From an uncultured Saprospiraceae bacterium (lineage in GTDB: Bacteria; Bacteroidota; Bacteroidia; Chitinophagales; Saprospiraceae): a DNA stretch of 39,579 nucleotides. Where the stretch lies: positions 1-39,579 of the forward strand of contig CALJVJ010000050.1 of assembly GCA_937974625.1 (NCBI GenBank). The letters are read 5' to 3'. A program made the translations under genes and the position numbers. Each line of letters starts with the position of its first letter. The first letter of the stretch is position 1. Below the pieces are notes generated by a model. It saw nothing but the letters and a program-made list of their open reading frames with translations, searched no databases and was not told where the DNA came from. This document shows positions 25,216 to 31,331 of this stretch, one piece after another.

Positions 25216-25444
25216 CAATTTCATACCCTGCTCGAAATCCCACATTAGAGCAGGGAAGAAATTGGCTCAAAATATACCATCGAATAATAATTCGATATTT
25301 CTAAGTTTCCTGAAATTTGGTTTGAACCATATAGGCCATTCCAAAAACCGATACCTTAAACCCACACCCGACTCAACTTAATGTTTGTGTTAAACATAAA
25401 TGTTCATCGCCTCCCTTTCGGATTGGGGGGCGATACATTTTTTT
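25216..25444 (+). ncRNA. Candidate structured ncRNA A
   Basis: Helices seen: two-part hairpin CAATTTC/GAAATTG (25216-25222 / 25258-25264) enclosing CCCTGCTC/GAGCAGGG (25226-25233 / 25248-25255); ATCGAA/TTCGAT (25279-25284 / 25291-25296); ATGTTT/AAACAT (25381-25386 / 25392-25397). It ends in a terminator: ATGT/ACAT closing ATCGCCTCCC/GGGGGGCGAT (25406-25415 / 25425-25434), then seven Ts (25438-25444). The terminator has its U-tract only on the plus strand. The 5' end is not defined; no clean TAnnTTTG promoter was seen. No known RNA family was recognised (no RNase P, tmRNA or SRP consensus). It is a 'structure plus terminator' call. Confidence 0.45.
25400..25444 (+). terminator. Terminator of candidate RNA A
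   Basis: 10-bp GC-rich stem with one G-U pair, loop TTTCGGATT, outer ATGT/ACAT helix, then T7. Plus-strand direction only. Confidence 0.85.
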
Positions 25445-25448
25445 AACC

Positions 25449-25703
25449 TAAAAGAAAAGAGTGTTTACTGAAGAGGAATAGCCATGTAAGATGTACCCTT
25501 GTAGATGAAAGTATAAACTATGAAACCCTCAACAGACGGCTGCATTTTTCAAAAATTACAATGGCTTTTCCCATGAACGGGATGTGAGAAAGTGAAACCT
25601 TAACGGTTGCTGTTTTCTTTTATCTTGTGCGGAAGCCCCTCTACTTTGAGACTCGAAAGGATGATTTATCTACCACAAATAGATAGTCATCCTCATTTTT
25701 TTT
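25449..25703 (+). ncRNA. Candidate structured ncRNA B (nested rod plus terminator)
   Basis: Three helices nest in order. P1: TAAAAGAAAA / TTTTCTTTTA (25449-25458 / 25613-25622), continued by three pairs at 25460-25462 / 25609-25611. P2: GTTTACT / AGTgAAAC (25463-25469 / 25591-25598, one bulge). P3: AGCCATGTAA / TTACaATGGCT (25480-25489 / 25556-25566, one bulge). A TCCC/GGGA hairpin (25569-25582) sits on the 3' side. A terminator follows: AGGATGA..TATCTA / TAGATA.TCATCCT (25658-25672 / 25680-25693) with eight Ts at 25696-25703, overlapping the 3' end of the opposite gene by 11 bp. The rod shape recalls 6S RNA in outline only; no family was recognised. Confidence 0.5.
25658..25703 (+). terminator. 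Terminator of candidate RNA B
   Basis: 13 pairs with a small internal asymmetry, loop CCACAAA, then T8. The T-run is also the last Lys/Gln codons of the opposite-strand gene ending at 25693. Confidence 0.85.
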
Positions 25704-28242
25704 GCAGCAATTTGCTTTGTTTGAACCAATGCCCATTTTTTGTGGCTCCGCTAATTTGATAGACGTAATTTCCACTTGGGAGATGATTTAAATTTACCTG
25801 AACTTGATGTGCCCCTTTCAACTGTTGATTGGTCATTACCGCTTGGACTAACCGACCCTTGATATCATAAATATTTAATGATAAGGTACTTTGAATTTCT
25901 ATTTCAAATGGAATAGTTGTTTCTCCTACGACTGGATTTGGAAAATTTTGAGTTAGCGTTATTATTGGCTTAATACTTTTTTCGGGAATACTACTTGTGA
26001 TGCTTCCAATTAAATTAGTTTGAAACACCCCATTGCCATGTGTTGCTACTCTTAATTTTTGATTGGCGGGTGAAATGCTTAAGTGCATAGCTAAAATAGC
26101 TTCTGGTAATCCATCCATAAAAGGTGACCAAGTTCCTCCACCATCTTCTGAGACATAGACACTTAAATCGTTTCCGATGTATATATTATTTGGTTGCGCT
26201 GGGTCAATGGTAATAGTGTTGTGAGGTAGGTCTGGTAGATTATTATCTATCGGAAACCAGTTTACACCACCATTCATAGTTTGGTAAACGTGAAAACTAC
26301 CAAAACCTCCAAAAGTAATAAAGGCAATGTCTTCATTTTCTGGATGAAATACCAAGTCCGTTGCTATACGGTCAGGTAACCCTGTTAACTCAGTCCAACT
26401 CAATCCCCCATTTACACTTCTAAAAACTCCTGCTTTGCCTGTTACATTTGGAGTTGTGCTAACCAATAAATGATTTAGATTGTTAGGAGCTATGGCGATA
26501 TTTAAGATAGCATTACCTTGGTCAATAAAGTTAGGATTGGGCGTAAACCAAGTATTGCCACGGTCTATAGATTTAAAGATAAAACGAGCTCCTGCATATA
26601 AAACTCTTGTATTAGAAGGAGCTATTTCAAAAGGGGCACTAAAAATAGGTTCAATGGCACTAGGGGTTATATCCTTGAAACTTTGCCCACTATCGGTAGA
26701 ACGGAAAATATTTAAAAATTGAGAGGAGCCGTAAATAATATTATTGTCGTCAGGGTCTATTGCTGCACTCATTCCATCTCCACCTAAAACCTTTGTCCAT
26801 GCTGCTTCTCCCGTGTATATGGTAGTTGAATTATCTTGCATGCCGCCAATAGCAAAATCTCCGTTTTGAGTCGCATTGGCAAAATTGGCGTAAAATTGAC
26901 TGGTTTGTAATCCACCATTTCTAGAAGCATAAGTTCTCCCACCATCTTTTGAGACAAATACTCCTCCATCGGTAGCAAGAAATACGGTATTATCCATTAA
27001 TGGGTGAAAGTGGACCTGGTGAATATCAGAATGGACATAATTAGGTGGGCCATCTGGACCATTGACTGGATTTTTTCCAAACCGAGCATTTGTCCAAGCA
27101 GTTTGTTTGCTAATGGTAAAGCCATTGTTTTCCGATAGCCAGACATCTATGCCTACTTGAATGATTTCTTTAGCATTTTTTGGATTTACAGCTACATCGT
27201 GAGAATACCATCCTTGGAATGCGGCTACATCTTCGCTATTGACCTTTACCCAGGATTCACCATTATTGCTACTTCTATATAGCCCATTACTCTCAAATGC
27301 TTCTGCTACAGACGCGTATATTGTCTTATCAGAACTAGGGTCTAAACTTAGCATTGCCTTACCAGAATAAGTAGTGGGTAGACCAATTCTTAATTTGGAA
27401 AAACTTTCTCCAGCGTTTAAAGAGCGATAAATTCCACTATTTTCTTGGAATAAACTACCATATGAAACGTATAAAATATTCGTGTCAATTGGATTGAGTT
27501 CTACATCTACTGCCATTGGGAGGTTGTGAATAACCTCCCAATTTATTCCTGCATCGGTACTTTTTATTAATCCAATCGAAGTTGCAGCATACAAAACTTG
27601 GTCATTCTTAGGATTAATAATAAGGTCTTGCACACCTCTCATTTCTTGATAAGTCCAATCAAGTGACTTGTTCCAACTTGCTCCTCCATCTTCGGATTTA
27701 AAAATGCCAAAACCATAGGTGCCTCTAGTTAACCTATTAACTACCCCAGGTCTTGTTTCTTCAGCATTATACATTTCTCCTGTACCTATATAGATGACAT
27801 CAGAATTTGTAGGAGAAATAGCTATACTAGAAACCGCTAGAACGGGAAAACCTATGCTTATTTTTTGCCAAGCCTTTTCTCCAAGACCAGCAGTCGTTGT
27901 TTTCCAAAGCCCTCCACTTGCTGAACCTAAGAAAATGATGTTGGAGTCTACTGGGTGGAAAGCTAGCGCGAGTGTTCTTCCTGCTATATTCATTGGCCCA
28001 ATTGCTTCCCAGTTTGCTTGGGTATTTCTCGATTGGGCGATACTTTTTTGATATTCGAAAGCTTGGGTAAAAGATTTTACAGAAATTTTATTAGTAGGGT
28101 AACTTCTATTTAATGACCAAGCCTCTAATGCTAGGCTTGCTCCACTTTGAGGAATAGGCTTAATTGAATTGTCTGTAGGTGCATTACTACAGCCAGATAG
28201 GAAAAGAAATAATACACCTAATAAGTGGTAAAAATATTTCAT
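25693..28242 (-). CDS. Asp-box (BNR/sortilin-like) propeller lipoprotein with T9SS sorting domain
   Basis: 849 residues. A lipoprotein signal ends at LFLSGC (Cys 18). The body is a large, probably double, beta propeller with at least ten Asp boxes of the S-x-(D/N)-x-G-x-(S/T)-(W/F) type: SEDGGASW, STDAGINW, SSNNGESW, SKDGGRTY, STDSGQSF, SIDRGNTW, SVNGGLSW and SEDGGGTW among them, as in VPS10/xyloglucanase-type proteins. From about residue 768 it has a type IX secretion C-terminal domain (QNFPNPVVGETTIPFEIE ... LPSGNYVYQI ... KLLQKK). Cell-surface attachment is expected. Glycoside hydrolase residues were not identified, so the activity is unknown. A lipobox together with a T9SS domain is unusual but known. 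Its 3' end overlaps RNA B's terminator. Confidence 0.88.
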   Translation of the reverse strand: MKYFYHLLGVLFLFLSGCSNAPTDNSIKPIPQSGASLALEAWSLNRSYPTNKISVKSFTQAFEYQKSIAQSRNTQANWEAIGPMNIAGRTLALAFHPVDSNIIFLGSASGGLWKTTTAGLGEKAWQKISIGFPVLAVSSIAISPTNSDVIYIGTGEMYNAEETRPGVVNRLTRGTYGFGIFKSEDGGASWNKSLDWTYQEMRGVQDLIINPKNDQVLYAATSIGLIKSTDAGINWEVIHNLPMAVDVELNPIDTNILYVSYGSLFQENSGIYRSLNAGESFSKLRIGLPTTYSGKAMLSLDPSSDKTIYASVAEAFESNGLYRSSNNGESWVKVNSEDVAAFQGWYSHDVAVNPKNAKEIIQVGIDVWLSENNGFTISKQTAWTNARFGKNPVNGPDGPPNYVHSDIHQVHFHPLMDNTVFLATDGGVFVSKDGGRTYASRNGGLQTSQFYANFANATQNGDFAIGGMQDNSTTIYTGEAAWTKVLGGDGMSAAIDPDDNNIIYGSSQFLNIFRSTDSGQSFKDITPSAIEPIFSAPFEIAPSNTRVLYAGARFIFKSIDRGNTWFTPNPNFIDQGNAILNIAIAPNNLNHLLVSTTPNVTGKAGVFRSVNGGLSWTELTGLPDRIATDLVFHPENEDIAFITFGGFGSFHVYQTMNGGVNWFPIDNNLPDLPHNTITIDPAQPNNIYIGNDLSVYVSEDGGGTWSPFMDGLPEAILAMHLSISPANQKLRVATHGNGVFQTNLIGSITSSIPEKSIKPIITLTQNFPNPVVGETTIPFEIEIQSTLSLNIYDIKGRLVQAVMTNQQLKGAHQVQVNLNHLPSGNYVYQISGATKNGHWFKQSKLLQKK

Positions 28243-28513
28243 ATTGTCTGGGATAGGCTAATCGAATCGAAAATTTCTTTATAGAAATACAACTTGAGTA
28301 AATGTATATGGAAATAAGATGTACTGTCTTTGTTTGACGAAGAAATAAAGTAAATGGATACGTTTAGATTAGAGACTTAGGCTAATTAACCGCATAACTG
28401 TCCAAATTGTACAAAATCCTTAGATAAAGCTACCGTTTACTGCTGTTATTTATCCATATTCTAAGTCTTTGATGCCACAAAGCCTAAAGTTACTACCGCT
28501 TAATAAATATAGC

Positions 28514-28544
28514 TTTAATTAACTTAATATTGCTTGTATATTTG
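28514..28544 (+). promoter_or_regulatory. Bacteroidota promoter for an intergenic sRNA
   Basis: TTTA (28514-28517), exactly 19 nt, TATATTTG (28537-28544): one mismatch from the TTTG-N19-TAnnTTTG consensus. Transcription would begin near 28551. No ORF follows, only a terminator. Confidence 0.55.
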
Positions 28545-28550
28545 TGACGT

Positions 28551-28626
28551 GTAGTTTTCTCATAGTATGTTTAGCTCTCCTACATTCCTTACCTTAGCCT
28601 CCCTGGATGTAGGAGAATTTTTTTTT
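28551..28626 (+). ncRNA. Candidate small RNA, about 75 nt
   Basis: Runs from the predicted start after TATATTTG to a rho-independent terminator: TCTCCTACATtCC / GGATGTAGGAGA (28576-28588 / 28605-28616, one bulged T), 16-nt loop, then nine Ts (28618-28626). The U-tract exists only on the plus strand, opposite to both neighbours, so it is not their terminator. No known family; could act as antisense or trans-acting RNA, with the single-stranded 5' part TTTTCTCATAG and the loop as possible seeds (inference). Confidence 0.5.
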
Positions 28627-28669
28627 CTAGCCTGACCATTTTAATAATTTTCCCTTTTTCAAATTTACT

Positions 28670-29128
28670 TTACTCCTTATTTAATTTCTCTAAATAGAAA
28701 TTTTCCTTTTCTCGCATTATTTTTTCCTCTATACTACTTTTATCTCCATAACCACATAAATGTAAGACGCCATGAATCATTACGCGGGTTAATTCTTTTG
28801 AAAAAGTTACGTCAAATTTTGTAGCATTTTCTTTAATGCGGTCTAAACTAATGTAAATATCTCCTTGTATGGGTGTGCCAGCTTCTGTATATGGGAAAGT
28901 GATTACGTCAGTAAGTGTATCGTGGTCTAAATAATCCACATTGATTTTATGTAGGTAGGTGTCATCACAAAAAATAAAATTAAGAGAACTGAGCTCATTT
29001 TTTTCTGCCTCTATCGTTGATAGTATCCAATCTGTGATTTTTGTGCTGTTAGGTAAGTCAAAATCAATCGCTTCTGTGTGGTATTGTATTTGATCTTCTG
29101 CTATGTCATTAAAGTTGGGAAAATCCAT
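28670..29128 (-). CDS. ybeY: Endoribonuclease YbeY (16S rRNA maturation)
   Basis: Metal-dependent RNase involved in 16S rRNA 3'-end processing and ribosome quality control. 152 residues, normal length. Conserved parts: LNFIFCDDTYLHKINVDYL, DTLTDVITFPY, GDIYISLDRIKENA and the metal motif MIHGVLHLCGYGDK. His 119 and His 123 are present, but the third His of the usual HGxLHLxGYDH motif is replaced (GYGDK, Asp 129), as is usual in Bacteroidota YbeY. The gene lies 92 nt downstream of the RsbW-like gene and is probably co-transcribed. Confidence 0.95.
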   Translation of the reverse strand: MDFPNFNDIAEDQIQYHTEAIDFDLPNSTKITDWILSTIEAEKNELSSLNFIFCDDTYLHKINVDYLDHDTLTDVITFPYTEAGTPIQGDIYISLDRIKENATKFDVTFSKELTRVMIHGVLHLCGYGDKSSIEEKIMREKENFYLEKLNKE

Positions 29129-29220
29129 TATATATAAACTGATACTAGAGAGTGTAAGTGTTCAAGGTTACAAAAAGTAACTGATAATATAAAACCAATA
29201 AATCTAGTAAAATGTTTAAA

Positions 29221-29658
29221 TTATCCTCTTGGATTGTCTATGGCAAATCTCATTTCAACGGTACTTCCGTTATCTTGAAAATCTACTCTGTCGGAAAGTT
29301 GGTGCATTAAGAAAACACCTCGACCACCTATTCTTGTCAAATTCTCTGGAGAAGTTGGGTCAGGAAGGTTTTCAAAATCAAATCCTCTTCCTTCATCTCT
29401 AACTTGGAAAGCAATCCCATCAAAATCCTCTTTTAAATTTACTTCAACCGTCTTTGACTCATCATTCTCGTTTCCATGAATGATAGCATTATTGACTGCT
29501 TCTGTTAAACTGATAAGGATATTACCATAGAGGTCTGGTGCAATTTTATACTTCTGTGCAACCCGCTCTACAAAATTTTCTATTCTGGAAACATTGCGAG
29601 GGTCTGAAGATAAACGTAGCATATTCTCGGCTTGACTAGAAAGTAAATAGTTAACCAT
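29221..29658 (-). CDS. RsbW-like serine kinase / anti-sigma ATPase (HATPase_c_2)
   Basis: A 145-residue GHKL ATPase. N-box SLTEAVNNAIIHGN (Glu 53, Asn 57), G1 DEGRGFD (88-94) and G2 GGRGVFLM (111-118) are all present. The shape is that of stand-alone RsbW/SpoIIAB kinases, which phosphorylate an STAS antagonist or bind a sigma factor. No RsbV/STAS partner, PP2C phosphatase or sigma-B gene is in the window, so the target is unknown; in Bacteroidota, which lack sigma B, such proteins often stand alone. It is the first gene of a probable operon with ybeY. Confidence 0.88.
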   Translation of the reverse strand: MVNYLLSSQAENMLRLSSDPRNVSRIENFVERVAQKYKIAPDLYGNILISLTEAVNNAIIHGNENDESKTVEVNLKEDFDGIAFQVRDEGRGFDFENLPDPTSPENLTRIGGRGVFLMHQLSDRVDFQDNGSTVEMRFAIDNPRG

Positions 29659-30282
29659 TAGTTAGCTTTAGTGAGACTAAATTGTGATTTTTAAATTTGG
29701 GATATGCTATGTTATGGGATTGGATGTTGGTTTAAAGAACGGTAGGTGATTTGAATTTTGGAATATAATTTTTGTGCAATTTAAGGGGAATATTAATGCC
29801 ACGCAAGGGTAGTTCTGTTTTTACATCGCTTAAAAAAAAAATTTGACTTGAAAATGATTAATTTTCAGGCAGTTAGCCCAAATTTTCAGACTATTCATTT
29901 TTTAAAATTTTATTTTTATTATGCAATAAAATCATTTGTTTTTGATGCAGATACTTCTGTTTTAACAAATTTTGTTTTTTGAAATAGATTAAACTTTTTT
30001 CTTAAAGAAATTATTTAGCAACTTTAATGATATTTAATATAGGGGGGATGTTAATTTTTCGTGTCACTCATAATACAAAGCTAAATTTTTTTGTTTTTTA
30101 AAGTAAGAAAGCTTTTAACTTTGGATATATAATTGCATTTAACAGGAATTGAAACTGAAAATTAATCTATCTTATTTAAAAGACAGTATTTTTTTCTATC
30201 ACTAAATTGTAGAAATACAAGACAGCAGGCTTTATTGAGAAATAAGGTTTATTTCACAAAAGACAACCATCAGAAGATAGAA
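29659..30282. other. Divergent intergenic region rsbW-like / fecR
   Basis: AT-rich, with a recognisable fecR promoter at 30090-30123. Long A and T runs occur (29830-29840, 30000-30010). No hairpin of note or small ORF is seen. Confidence 0.55.
30090..30123 (+). promoter_or_regulatory. Promoter upstream of fecR-like gene
   Basis: TTTG (30090-30093), 22-nt spacer, TAACTTTG (30116-30123) match the Bacteroidota primary-sigma elements with a long spacer. The start would be near 30130, giving a leader of about 150 nt before ATG 30283. Confidence 0.5.
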
Positions 30283-31212
30283 ATGCATAAAAACTGGATG
30301 CAACATCAAAAAGAGAACAACGAAGCATTAGACAAACTTTGGCACCTCAGCGAAGATTATAAAAATGATTTTCAACCTGATGTAGAGAAAGGATTGACTA
30401 CACTTAAAGCTCGTATGGCTCAAGCGGAGTCCACATCGACTACTGCAAAAGTAATATCGATTGGAAGTAGGCAGTGGCTTACTAGAATTGCGGCAGCTGT
30501 CGTTTTCTTAGTAGCTTGTGGATTTTTGTTTAATTTATTTATTAAAGACTCTTCTAGCCTACAAAACGTGGCTACTACCGATACTTTAATGGAGAACGTT
30601 TTACTACCTGACGGTTCTACGGTATGGGTTAATAAACATAGCCAATTATCTTTTCCAAAAACATTTACTGGAGCTGAACGAATTGTACAATTAGAAGGAG
30701 AAGCATTTTTTAAGGTCGCTAAAAATGCAAATCAACCATTTATCGTACAAACAGCTCTTAGTCAAATTAAAGTTCTGGGAACGGAATTTAATGTAAGGGC
30801 TTATGACCAAGAATCCACGACTGCCGTAGAAGTAGAGGAGGGGAGTGTGGCGTTTATATTGACTGAAACTAAAGAACAAAAAACTTTAGTCGCCAACGAT
30901 AAAATTGTTTTTAATAAAACAGATGCAACTTTAAGCGCTGTAAAACCACTAGATTGGAAAGATACTGCTTGGAAGGCCAATCAATTGGACTTTGTGGACC
31001 AACCACTTTCAGCTGTTTTTGCTTATTTAGAAACTAATTTTGAGGTAGAAGTTGATTTTGATGAAGAAAAATTGGGTGATTGCCCTTTTAATGCCTTATT
31101 AGTTAAGAATACGCCTGAAGCCATACTAAAGCAAGTAACCTTAGCGTTTGACTCTATGAAGCTAAATGAAGTTCATTCGAAATATTATCAATTAAGTGGC
31201 ACTTGTGACTAG
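30283..31212 (+). CDS. FecR-family membrane anti-sigma factor / signal transducer
   Basis: Transmits the state of an outer-membrane receptor to an ECF sigma factor. 309 residues from ATG 30283 (a TTG at 30235 would add 16). The N-terminal cytoplasmic segment (about 65 residues, WMQHQKENNEALDKLWHLSE) precedes one membrane helix (WLTRIAAAVVFLVACGFLF). The periplasmic FecR domain has LPDGSTVWVNKHSQLSFPKTF and GTEFNVRAY..VEVEEGSV; a DUF4974-like C-terminal domain ends the protein. No ECF sigma gene is adjacent; the nearest is about 11 kb away with its own anti-sigma. The receptor with an STN domain lies directly downstream, but behind a strong terminator (31237-31275). Confidence 0.9.
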   Translation: MHKNWMQHQKENNEALDKLWHLSEDYKNDFQPDVEKGLTTLKARMAQAESTSTTAKVISIGSRQWLTRIAAAVVFLVACGFLFNLFIKDSSSLQNVATTDTLMENVLLPDGSTVWVNKHSQLSFPKTFTGAERIVQLEGEAFFKVAKNANQPFIVQTALSQIKVLGTEFNVRAYDQESTTAVEVEEGSVAFILTETKEQKTLVANDKIVFNKTDATLSAVKPLDWKDTAWKANQLDFVDQPLSAVFAYLETNFEVEVDFDEEKLGDCPFNALLVKNTPEAILKQVTLAFDSMKLNEVHSKYYQLSGTCD

Positions 31213-31236
31213 CTTTTGCTTAACAAAGATATTAAC

Positions 31237-31275
31237 AAAAAAGCCTTACCACTTTATAAGCGGTAAGGCTTTTTT
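31237..31275 (+). terminator. Strong terminator between fecR-like gene and TonB receptor gene
   Basis: A 14-bp perfect stem AAAAAAGCCTTACC / GGTAAGGCTTTTTT (31237-31250 / 31262-31275) with an 11-nt loop, then GTTTTG. It separates two genes that normally work together. Confidence 0.9.
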
Positions 31276-31331
31276 GTTTTGTATTTTTGCTACTGCTTTA
31301 ACTAAATTTTAATTCCTGCGTTAAACAACTA

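Larger units (their letters stand above)
24952..25692. other. Long non-coding intergenic region rich in RNA-like structure
   Basis: 741 bp without a plausible ORF. After the prs terminator the base composition changes: from about 25200 the DNA is visibly richer in G and C than other spacers in the window, and it contains several stable helices and two plus-strand terminators (25400-25444 and 25658-25703). This is the typical look of ncRNA genes in an AT-rich genome. Confidence 0.75.
28243..28669. other. Intergenic region with small-RNA candidate
   Basis: Spacer between two minus-strand genes. It contains a plus-strand promoter/terminator unit (28514-28626) and a widely spaced 8-bp inverted repeat AGACTTAG / CTAAGTCT (28373-28380 / 28461-28468). 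No ORF of interest is seen. Confidence 0.6.

Noticed and set aside
25446..25650. Group II intron remnant (GTGTTTACTGAA and GAGAAAGTGAAACC segments look vaguely intron-like)
   Set aside because: No domain V consensus, no reverse transcriptase ORF, and the short matches are not in a convincing order.
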